From the NCBI GenBank assembly GCA_003644265.1, contig QNBX01000250.1, positions 1 through 5,167 on the forward strand: a stretch of 5,167 nucleotides of DNA, read 5' to 3'. A program made the position numbers and the translations under genes. Positions 1 to 4,752 of the stretch are shown piece by piece. Within the stretch, counting starts at the first letter, position 1. The number at the start of each line of letters is the position of its first letter. This stretch comes from Planctomycetota bacterium (lineage in GTDB: Bacteria > Planctomycetota > B15-G4). Under the pieces are notes generated by a model. The model searched no databases. It worked only from the letters and a program-made list of their open reading frames with translations, and had not been told where the DNA came from.

Positions 1-440
1 ACTTCCGCCACGAGGCGGCCGTCCTCCTCGATGACGCGGTGGGCGACGTTGCGCGCAGGGATGTTGGAGACGCGACCGTGGAGCCCATAGCTGACGCCCT
101 GGTCTTCCGACGGCAGACCGACGTTCTGCAAGCCGCAGGTCGTGAGCATGCCACCGTGGAAGGAACGCAGCCAGCCATCCTCATCGAAGTACGACGGGTG
201 CACGATGCCGGTGGTCGACTGCCAGCTGACCTGGTGGCCGCCGGCCCAGACCGCACCCAGGTCGAGCCCCCGATCAGCCAGGATCAGCGCCGACAGGCCG
301 CCGGCAGCTCGGGCGTCGATGACTCGAACGCCATCCTCATTGCCATCGGCCAGGCGGGCGGCGCGGGTGGAGACGAGCTGCGTGACGTCGCCGATACGGC
401 GACGCAGCTGCGTGAGATCGTGGGATGCGGTGTCGCTCAT
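1..440 (-). CDS. DUF4432 / aldose 1-epimerase-like protein, N-terminal part (runs off left edge)
   Basis: The reverse strand reads from an ATG at 440-438 to the left edge without a stop, giving 146 codons. It starts MSDTASHDLTQLRRRIGD. Around residues 94-131 it carries the signature that I recognise from DUF4432 proteins: FHGGMLTTCGLQNVG, then YGLHGRVSNIPARNV, with a conserved His at 121. These proteins belong to the galactose-mutarotase-like fold and are usually annotated as aldose 1-epimerase family sugar-binding enzymes; the substrate is mostly unknown. Family members run to about 300 or more residues, so roughly half is missing here, cut by the window and not by mutation. The start is preceded by a TACCGT -10-like box ending six bases upstream and by no Shine-Dalgarno, so a leaderless mRNA is likely. 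It is divergent from the racemase gene. Family assignment is firm; sugar specificity cannot be read. Confidence 0.85.
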   Translation of the reverse strand, partial: MSDTASHDLTQLRRRIGDVTQLVSTRAARLADGNEDGVRVIDARAAGGLSALILADRGLDLGAVWAGGHQVSWQSTTGIVHPSYFDEDGWLRSFHGGMLTTCGLQNVGLPSEDQGVSYGLHGRVSNIPARNVAHRVIEEDGRLVAE

Positions 441-446
441 GCGCTG

Positions 447-452
447 ACGGTA
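447..452 (-). promoter_or_regulatory. Candidate -10 box (TACCGT) for a leaderless DUF4432 transcript
   Basis: On the reverse strand TACCGT fits the actinobacterial TANNNT -10 pattern. It ends six bases before the A of the ATG at 440, so a start site seven bases after the box would coincide with the initiation codon. No Shine-Dalgarno lies upstream of that ATG, which agrees with leaderless initiation. No convincing -35 hexamer is visible at 16-18 bp spacing, so the call rests on the -10 and its position. Confidence 0.35.
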
Positions 453-510
453 GACCAACGTTCGCGACCGGACCGCGCCCCTTCGCACGGCGCCGGGGTC
501 GTCGGGCGCG

Positions 511-576
511 GTGTGCGGGTGTCGGCGTCGGGGTGTGCGGGCGTCGATGCCGTGCGGTGCGGGCGTCGGCACCACG
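511..576. repeat. Three direct repeats with an exact 22-bp period in the divergent spacer
   Basis: The 11-mer TGCGGGYGTCG occurs at 514-524, 536-546 and 558-568, each exactly 22 bp from the next. The third-unit flanks are diverged, while GTGTGCGGG is shared by the first two units. Twenty-two bp is about two helical turns, so the copies present the same DNA face. The array lies between the DUF4432 start and the racemase promoter. It could be a cooperative regulator-binding array or a decaying minisatellite. It does not read as a convincing coding sequence in any frame. Confidence 0.6.
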
Positions 577-582
577 GGAGTG

Positions 583-594
583 GGCACAGGTGCC
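583..594. promoter_or_regulatory. Inverted repeat GGCAC-AG-GTGCC at the racemase promoter (possible operator)
   Basis: A perfect 5-bp inverted repeat with a 2-bp centre ends 14 bp upstream of the TATGAT -10 box, covering the position where a -35 element would fall. The half-site GGCAC recurs directly at 568-572 and 601-605, and a second small inverted repeat, CCAC-GGGA-GTGG, overlaps it at 572-583. The placement suits a dimeric repressor or activator of the racemase gene, but no regulator gene is adjacent. Short GC-rich palindromes are common by chance in such DNA. Confidence 0.3.
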
Positions 595-608
595 GCTGAA
601 GGCACGGC

Positions 609-614
609 TATGAT
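609..614 (+). promoter_or_regulatory. Candidate -10 box TATGAT for the racemase gene
   Basis: TATGAT differs from TATAAT at one base and stands out as AT-rich in very GC-rich surroundings. A start site seven bases downstream (about 620-621) would leave a leader of about 18 nt that still includes the GGAGG ribosome site. There is no good -35 hexamer at 17 bp; that position is occupied by the inverted repeat, which could mean activator dependence or an extended -10-type promoter. Confidence 0.5.
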
Positions 615-624
615 GGCGCGGAGC

Positions 625-629
625 GGAGG
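625..629 (+). promoter_or_regulatory. Shine-Dalgarno GGAGG supporting the start at 639
   Basis: GGAGG lies 9 nt before the ATG at 639. The alternative in-frame ATG at 672 has only GAGGG with 3 nt spacing, which is too close, so 639 is preferred even though MSRTSAKR at 672 also looks like a natural N terminus. Confidence 0.55.
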
Positions 630-638
630 CCCCACCTG

Positions 639-2075
639 ATGGGGCTGCCAGAGAGGGCCACCCGAGGGACGATGTCAAGGACGAGCGCGAAGCGGTCCAC
701 GAGCGCGGTGATCCGGACCTATGCAGCCACCGACCGCGCCTCGGCCGAGCGCTCCTTCCTGCGCGAACGCCAGCAAGCCGCCTCGCGTGGCTGGGAGCCC
801 AAGTCCCGTCGCTGGCGCTCCGAGGGCAATGAACACGTCCTGACGGTCGTCTTCGAAAGCACGACTGAAGCCGCCGATCCCTTCGGCGGCGAGACGCCGA
901 CTCAGGCGCTGCCCCAGACCCAGACTCAGACGCCGGCTCGCTCGCGCGTCGCCGAGATCACCGACCGGCCGCTGCCATGGAGCGCGGAGCAGGCGCGGGA
1001 ACGCGATGCCTCACGCGTGGTCGTGGAGACGCTCGACCTGCACTGCGCCGGCGAACCGCTGCGGCTCATCCGGAGCGGCTATCCCACGGTCCCGCAGCTG
1101 CCCATCGATGAGCGCCGCGCCTGGGTGCAGGAGCATGCCGACCACGTCCGGCACATGCTGATGTACGAGCCGCGCGGTCATCGCGACATGTACGGTGCGG
1201 TGTTGCTGCCGCCGCATCGCGAGGATGCCGACATCGCGGTGCTGTTCATGCACAACGCGGGCTACAGCACGATGTGCGGCCACGGCATCATCGCGCTCAC
1301 GCAGGGGCTCATCGAAGAGGGCCTGTACCCGGCCACGACACCAACGACGGTGATCCGCTGGGAGACACCCGCGGGGCTGGTCACGGCCACCGCGGAGGTC
1401 AGTGTCGGCGTGGGTGCGGAGCCGGTCGTCAACTCGGTGCGCTTCGTGAACGTGCCGTCCTACCTGCACGCTGAAGGGCTGGTGATGCGACCGCGGGGTG
1501 TGCGCCTGTTCGGGGCCGCTGCCGAACGAAAGGGGCTGAGTGTCCAGCTCGCCTACGGTGGCGCCTACTACGGCATCGTCGACGTCGCCGAGCTGGGCAT
1601 GCGCGTGGTGCCCGACCAGATCGAATCGCTCACCCGGGCCGGTGCCGCAATCACCGAGGCGCTGCGCCGCGACCACACGCCGACCCACCCGACCGACGAG
1701 TCTCTGGGCTTCGTCTACGGCACCATCCTCATCGACAGCGACCCCGCGACCTCACCCGATGGGCTGGGCGTCGACGCCACCATCCGCAACGTCACCGTCT
1801 TCGCCGATGCCGAGGTCGATCGCTCACCCTGCGGCTCCGGCACCTCCGCGCTGCTGGCGGCACGGCACGCGCTGGGTGCGTCCAGGGTCGGCGACTCGCT
1901 CATCAATGCCGGCATCACCGGCGAGGCATTCGCCGCCCGCATCGAAGGCACGACCACGCTCGGCGAGCACGAGGCTGTCCTCACGGTCGTGCAGGGCAAC
2001 GGTTACGTCACCGGCCACCAGCGCTTCGTCATCGACGAGCGCGATCCCCTCGGCAAGGGCTTCCTGCTGCGCTGA
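639..2075 (+). CDS. Proline racemase-family enzyme (racemase/epimerase type) with an N-terminal extra domain
   Basis: Residues about 127-478 form a complete proline racemase-family domain (proline racemase, 4-hydroxyproline 2-epimerase, trans-3-hydroxyproline dehydratase). The first catalytic cysteine is C213 in STMCGHG and the second is C398 in DRSPCGSGT. A Cys/Cys pair is the racemase/epimerase arrangement; the 3-hydroxyproline dehydratases have Thr in the second position. The stretch FMHNAGYSTMCGHGIIAL nevertheless resembles the dehydratase-like clade, so the substrate is uncertain. The domain alone is slightly longer than the usual 310-345 residues. Before it are about 126 extra residues. 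Residues 24-73 (FLRERQQAASRGWEPKSRRW, then HVLTVVFE) look like a small alpha/beta module, followed by an acidic and Q/T/P-rich linker with QTQTQT at 93-98. The extension keeps coding-type third positions. A shorter start at GTG 1017 (residue 127) is possible but has no clear ribosome site. No signal peptide or membrane segment is seen; presumably cytosolic. Confidence 0.9.
   Translation: MGLPERATRGTMSRTSAKRSTSAVIRTYAATDRASAERSFLRERQQAASRGWEPKSRRWRSEGNEHVLTVVFESTTEAADPFGGETPTQALPQTQTQTPARSRVAEITDRPLPWSAEQARERDASRVVVETLDLHCAGEPLRLIRSGYPTVPQLPIDERRAWVQEHADHVRHMLMYEPRGHRDMYGAVLLPPHREDADIAVLFMHNAGYSTMCGHGIIALTQGLIEEGLYPATTPTTVIRWETPAGLVTATAEVSVGVGAEPVVNSVRFVNVPSYLHAEGLVMRPRGVRLFGAAAERKGLSVQLAYGGAYYGIVDVAELGMRVVPDQIESLTRAGAAITEALRRDHTPTHPTDESLGFVYGTILIDSDPATSPDGLGVDATIRNVTVFADAEVDRSPCGSGTSALLAARHALGASRVGDSLINAGITGEAFAARIEGTTTLGEHEAVLTVVQGNGYVTGHQRFVIDERDPLGKGFLLR
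915..932 (+). repeat. Three tandem CAGACN hexamers in the racemase linker
   Basis: CAGACC, CAGACT and CAGACG follow each other in frame and encode QTQTQT, residues 93-98 of the racemase fusion. The preceding GACTCAG and CAGGC give a related flavour. This is a small expandable microrepeat in what is predicted to be a flexible linker between the N-terminal module and the catalytic domain. Confidence 0.6.
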
Positions 2076-2098
2076 CACGGTACCGGGGTGTGCTGGCT

Positions 2099-2104
2099 TA
2101 CTGT
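2099..2104 (+). promoter_or_regulatory. Weak -10 candidate TACTGT upstream of the zinc-finger gene
   Basis: TACTGT matches TANNNT and would place a start site near 2111, giving a leader of about 27 nt to the ATG at 2138. A TTGACA-like CTGACA at 2072-2077 overlaps the racemase stop, but its 21-bp spacing is too long. The 62-bp gap after the racemase shows no clear terminator, so read-through from the racemase promoter is also possible. Confidence 0.25.
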
Positions 2105-2137
2105 GCCACGACCGCGTCGAGCCGCAGAATGGAAGGC

Positions 2138-2410
2138 ATGAACCTGTTGAAGAACCTCTTCTCGACCTCAGCCGAGACCTGTGAACACGTGCCCGCCCAA
2201 CTTGCCACGCCGTCGGGCAACAGCTGCGAAGAATGCGGCAGCACGTTCAGCCTGCGCATGTGTGCCGATTGCGGCCACGTCGGCTGCTGTGACTCGCAGG
2301 CAGGCGACGCGCGCAAGCACTACCTCGAGTCCGGGCACGAGGTCATGGCCTCGATGCCGGTCGGTAGTGGCTTCACGTGGTGCTACACGGACGACCGCTA
2401 CGCCGGCTGA
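2138..2410 (+). CDS. Small UBP-type zinc-finger protein (Zn-UBP domain), 90 aa
   Basis: Almost the entire protein is one UBP zinc finger (the ubiquitin-hydrolase zinc finger family, which also occurs as stand-alone bacterial proteins). Candidate metal ligands are C15 and H17 (CEH), C30 and C33 (CEEC), C42 and C45 (CADC), then H47, C50 and C51 in CGHVGCC, and H61 and H67. The tail GSGFTWCYTDDRY fits the family's WCY.D ending. In eukaryotes this fold binds the C terminus of ubiquitin; bacteria lack ubiquitin, so the ligand here is unknown. Start choice is open: ATG 2138 (MNLLKNLF) has GGAAGG only 1 nt away, ATG 2129 is also in frame, and an upstream GTG at 2090 gives 16 extra residues of unlikely composition. 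ATG 2138 fits known family length best. It shares its direction with the racemase (62 bp upstream) and the sigma factor (117 bp downstream); no functional link is evident. Confidence 0.85.
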   Translation: MNLLKNLFSTSAETCEHVPAQLATPSGNSCEECGSTFSLRMCADCGHVGCCDSQAGDARKHYLESGHEVMASMPVGSGFTWCYTDDRYAG

Positions 2411-2527
2411 TCCGGGACCGGGTCACGCACGAGCGCCGGCGGCCTACACCTAGCCGTCCCGGCAAGTGTCGAAGGTCCCGACGCGGCACACTGCAACCGA
2501 TGACCACAGTCGCGTGTTCTCTTCTGC
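2411..2527 (+). other. 117-bp spacer upstream of the ECF sigma gene; no firm promoter seen
   Basis: This spacer should hold the sigma operon promoter. I see no housekeeping -35/-10 pair and no clean ECF pair (GGAAC-like plus CGTC-like). The nearest is GCAACC at 2493-2498 with CGTGTT at 2513-2518, whose 14-bp spacing is short. A 12-codon frame (ATG 2500 to TGA 2538; MTTVACSLLRVC) overlaps the sigma GTG start and might be a leader peptide or an accidental frame. No terminator for the zinc-finger gene is evident. Confidence 0.3.
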
Positions 2528-3100
2528 GTGTGTGCTGATTGCCCGCGCCGGCTGGCCGATGACCTCGCCGGAGCGTTCCCCCAGTTCCTGGCCCACTACG
2601 GGAATCTCGTCTACGGCATCGCCCTGCGCTCGACCAAGCGGCCGGCCGACGCCGAAGACCTCGCCCAGGAAGCCTTCATCCGCGCCTATCAGGCGCTGGC
2701 CGGCTACGACGCCCAACGCATCACAGGGCTGCGACCACGAGGCTGGCTGGCGGCGATCGTGAGCAATCTCGGGCGCAACCGCGCCAAGCGCAAGCCACCG
2801 GCCACGGCCGGGCTGGAGTTGCTGGCAGAACACGCCGACGAGAGCACGCCACGGCCAGAGCGGGTAGTGGAGCAGCGGGAGGCAGCGCGACAGTGGCGCC
2901 GACGGCTGGATGCTCTCCCCCATCGCTATCGCCGCGCGGTGGAGCTGCGGCATGTCAGCGGCCTCTCCTACCCGGAGCTGGCTGAGGCGCTTGACAGGCC
3001 CCTGGGCACGGTGAAGTCGGACGTCCACCGCGGCGTCAAGCTGCTGCGAGAGGCGCTCATGCAAGAAGAGGCAAACAGCAGCCACGAGGTGGCGAGATGA
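2528..3100 (+). CDS. ECF-family RNA polymerase sigma factor
   Basis: The 190-residue protein has the two-domain ECF layout. Sigma region 2 spans about residues 17-89, with FLAHYGNLVYGIAL, the DAEDLAQEAFIRAYQAL helix (41-57) and the basic GWLAAIVSNLGRNRAKRK stretch. A linker rich in E, P and R (about 90-118) leads to sigma region 4, about 124-177, with LPHRYRRAVELRHVSGLSY and the helix-turn-helix ELAEALDRPLGTVKSDVHRG. There is no extra C-terminal domain. The start is the first GTG after an in-frame stop at 2501; it gives the usual 16 residues before region 2 but has no Shine-Dalgarno. The protein begins MCADCP, an odd CxxC. The gene overlaps the downstream alkyltransferase by ATGA, a sign of translational coupling, in the place where an anti-sigma gene commonly sits. 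It would direct polymerase to a specific regulon, plausibly one related to alkylation damage (inference from the partner only). Confidence 0.92.
   Translation: MCADCPRRLADDLAGAFPQFLAHYGNLVYGIALRSTKRPADAEDLAQEAFIRAYQALAGYDAQRITGLRPRGWLAAIVSNLGRNRAKRKPPATAGLELLAEHADESTPRPERVVEQREAARQWRRRLDALPHRYRRAVELRHVSGLSYPELAEALDRPLGTVKSDVHRGVKLLREALMQEEANSSHEVAR
3087..3092 (+). promoter_or_regulatory. Ribosome-binding site AGGTGG inside the sigma gene for the alkyltransferase start
   Basis: AGGTGG, preceded by G (GAGGTGG), lies 4 nt upstream of the ATG at 3097 and within the last codons of the sigma factor. It decides for 3097 over the nearby in-frame ATG at 3103 and, with the ATGA overlap, supports coupled translation of the two proteins in a near-fixed ratio. 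Confidence 0.5.
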
Positions 3101-3900
3101 ACATGCGGGAGGCTCGAGCGATGGTCAAGGCACTGCGTTCCACCGATACACCGGCACCCGGGGGCCTGGCCGACACGGTCATGGCCGAGGTCGGGCTGGT
3201 CGATTCGTGGACCGAGGTCGACGGACCCATCGGGCCACTCTTCGTGGCCTGGGCGACGACGGGAATCACCGCTGCAGAACGCGCGGGGGACCCGGTCGGC
3301 TTCGAGATCGAGCACGAGTTGCGCCACGGCCGGCCGCTGCGGCGCGTGCCGGAGATGCCCGCGAGGATGGCGGCGCAGGTGCGCCAACGCTTCGAGGGTG
3401 AGCGCACCGACGGGCCACCCATCGACCTGGACACACTGACCGAGTTCGAGCAGGCCGTGCTGCGCAAGACCCTGGAGATCCCCTACGGCGAGGTGCGCCC
3501 CTACTCGTGGGTGGCACGTGAGATCGGCCGGCCCAGGGCGGTCCGCGCGGTGGGCTCGGCGCTGGCCGGCAACCCGGTCACGTTCGTCATCCCCTGCCAT
3601 CGCGTCGTCCGGGCCGACGGCCACATCGGCAACTACGGCGCCGGCGGCCCCGAGGCCAAGCGCGAGGTGCTGGCGCTCGAAGGCATCGACACGGCGGAGT
3701 TGGAGCAGCTCGCCGGTAGCGGCGTGCGCTACACGGGGTCCGACAGCACCCACATCTACTGCTACCCGTCCTGTCGTCATGCGCGCCGCACGATGGCCAA
3801 GCACGAGGTCCGCTTCAGTAGCGCGGAAGAGGCCCACGACGCCGGCTACCGGCCCTGCCGTATCTGCCGGCCGCCCGAGGCAACGCCCTTCGCGGCCTGA
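3097..3900 (+). CDS. Methylated-DNA--protein-cysteine S-methyltransferase (Ogt/MGMT type) with C-terminal Ada-like zinc domain
   Basis: The 267-residue protein transfers alkyl groups from O6-alkylguanine or O4-alkylthymine to its own cysteine. Order: a short N-terminal segment (1-35) with no Cys, an N-terminal alkyltransferase-like part (about 36-101, DGPIGPLFVAWATTGITA), the catalytic domain (about 112-196), then a zinc motif (about 211-260). Key residues: acceptor C167 in PCHRV, candidate DNA-helix arginine R150 in RAVGSALAGNP, N159, and E195 near the domain end. The tail has C222 and C226 (CYPSC) and C254 and C257 (CRIC), spaced as in the Ada metal-binding domain, where one cysteine accepts methyl from phosphotriesters. 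The order is opposite to E. coli Ada, there is no AraC-type DNA-binding domain, and the leading part of a full Ada domain is short or absent. So the tail may be a damage sensor, a DNA-contact module or merely structural. Co-transcribed with the ECF sigma factor. Confidence 0.92.
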   Translation: MNMREARAMVKALRSTDTPAPGGLADTVMAEVGLVDSWTEVDGPIGPLFVAWATTGITAAERAGDPVGFEIEHELRHGRPLRRVPEMPARMAAQVRQRFEGERTDGPPIDLDTLTEFEQAVLRKTLEIPYGEVRPYSWVAREIGRPRAVRAVGSALAGNPVTFVIPCHRVVRADGHIGNYGAGGPEAKREVLALEGIDTAELEQLAGSGVRYTGSDSTHIYCYPSCRHARRTMAKHEVRFSSAEEAHDAGYRPCRICRPPEATPFAA

Positions 3901-3906
3901 CCGTGA

Positions 3907-4725
3907 TCAGCCCTCGAAGGGCCGTTGAGCGATCGCCGAGACGAGCGGACCACTCACCCGGAATGCCTCGTCGGGCAGCTCCGCCCAACGGCGGCGGACG
4001 GCCTTGCGCAGTCGTGCGCGACCGCTCTCGTCCAGCGACTCGAAGACATCACGGTCGTCGTACTGTTCCTTGAACACGAGGTACTCCTCGCGGGTCCAGG
4101 CGTGGCGCAGCTCGTCGGCTTGCACGTCAACGCCAGTGAAGCCGGCCGCGTCGAGCTCGTCGGCCGTCTCCCCCAGGGCGCGGTAGTCGGTCGTTCGCGA
4201 TGACCGGAAGCCGCCGCCCTCCTCGTCGAGACCCATCTCCGCGACCACCCCAGCGAAGGCGTCATCGGCTGCCAGCAACAACTCATCGGCGAGCCAGGCC
4301 ACCAGGCCCAAGGTGCCGCCGGGCCGCAGCACACGCAGGACCTCCCGCAGCAGCGCGCGACGATCGGCGACCACCTGGATCACGAACGATGAGACGGCCA
4401 CATCGACCGAGCCATCAGCAAGCGGCATCGCCAGTGCATCCGCGATCAGCCATTCGAAGCGATCGGCGTCGCCGCCCCGTTCGGTAGCGACGCGATGCTG
4501 CGCCACCGACAGCATGCCCGCCGATGCATCGAGGCTCAGGATGCGGGCATCGGGCCAGCGTGCGGCCGCGGCCATCGTCAGCGATCCGGTACCGGCGCCG
4601 ACATCAAGGAAGGTCGTCGGCATCACGTCGATGCGCCGGAGAAGGCGGCGCCCAGGGGCGGCCAACACCGGCTCCCAGTGGGTCGCGTAGCGCAGGCTGT
4701 CAGGGTCGGGTGAGCGCTCGGTCAT
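3907..4725 (-). CDS. Class I SAM-dependent methyltransferase (UbiE/Methyltransf_11-like), 272 aa
   Basis: A Rossmann-type SAM-binding core is clear. Motif I is FLDVGAGTGSL at residues 39-49, the acidic end of beta-2 is D66 in ILSLDAS, the adenine-contacting region is IADALAMP near D96, the beta-4 region is GSVDVAVSSFVIQVVAD (105-121), and the post-core LREVLRVLRPGGTLGLVAW covers 126-144. The C-terminal 125 residues are acidic and charged (YRALGETADELDAAGF, then TREEYLVFKEQYDDRD) and probably form the substrate lid. I do not recognise a specific substrate; small molecule, quinone or lipid are all possible. It starts at ATG 4725 with no strong Shine-Dalgarno and lies 27 bp downstream of the sugar dehydrogenase gene on the same strand, so co-transcription is possible. 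No membrane segment or signal peptide; cytosolic. Confidence 0.85.
   Translation of the reverse strand: MTERSPDPDSLRYATHWEPVLAAPGRRLLRRIDVMPTTFLDVGAGTGSLTMAAAARWPDARILSLDASAGMLSVAQHRVATERGGDADRFEWLIADALAMPLADGSVDVAVSSFVIQVVADRRALLREVLRVLRPGGTLGLVAWLADELLLAADDAFAGVVAEMGLDEEGGGFRSSRTTDYRALGETADELDAAGFTGVDVQADELRHAWTREEYLVFKEQYDDRDVFESLDESGRARLRKAVRRRWAELPDEAFRVSGPLVSAIAQRPFEG
3910..3922. terminator. Short hairpin at the convergent junction (weak)
   Basis: GCCCT-CGA-AGGGC forms a 5-bp stem with a 3-nt loop just after the alkyltransferase stop. It also encodes the last residues (FEG, stop) of the opposing methyltransferase, so the symmetry may be coincidental. There is no T-run on either strand. 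At best it is a weak bidirectional stop; the two genes are only 6 bp apart and transcripts probably overlap. Confidence 0.2.
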
Positions 4726-4733
4726 GTGATCGA

Positions 4734-4747
4734 CGGGCCCGGGCCCG
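4734..4747. repeat. Perfect 14-bp GC palindrome between the sugar dehydrogenase and methyltransferase genes
   Basis: CGGGCCCGGGCCCG is fully self-complementary and fills half of the 27-bp spacer. In RNA it could form a 5-bp stem (CGGGC/GCCCG) with a CCGG loop, but no T-tract follows in either direction. It may be a protein-binding site, a weak attenuator or processing site between the two genes, or simple GC-rich symmetry. It also sits where the methyltransferase ribosome site would be expected. Confidence 0.4.
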
Positions 4748-4752
4748 AAGGC

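Noticed and set aside
39..599. Forward open frame of 186 codons at the left end
   Set aside because: It is antisense to the DUF4432 gene, which has a clear family signature, and its end runs through the non-coding repeat spacer.
1011..1688. Reverse-strand open frame of 225 codons opposite the racemase
   Set aside because: Antisense to the conserved catalytic domain; H/R/D-rich composition and no family resemblance.
2074..2092. Palindrome around GGTACC after the racemase stop as a terminator
   Set aside because: The symmetric part has no loop and the outer arms (ACAC and GTGT) are out of register; no T-run follows.
2493..2518. Possible ECF self-promoter (GCAACC and CGTGTT)
   Set aside because: Spacing of 14 bp is shorter than the usual 16-17 and neither element is a good match; not strong enough to list as a promoter.
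2260..2542. Near-identical 13-mers (GTGTGCCGATTGC at 2260-2272 and GTGTGCTGATTGC at 2530-2542), both encoding CADC in the zinc-finger protein and the sigma factor N terminus
   Set aside because: One mismatch in 13 is expected by chance several times in a window of this size, and similarity does not extend into the flanks.
2450..3085. Reverse-strand open frame of 211 codons opposite the sigma factor
   Set aside because: Antisense shadow of the sigma gene with no domain and no plausible ribosome site.
2968..3837. Long reverse-strand open frame of 289 codons opposite the sigma/alkyltransferase genes
   Set aside because: It mirrors two genes with unmistakable domains; its protein is rich in R, H, A and G with no recognisable motif, typical of antisense frames in high-GC DNA.
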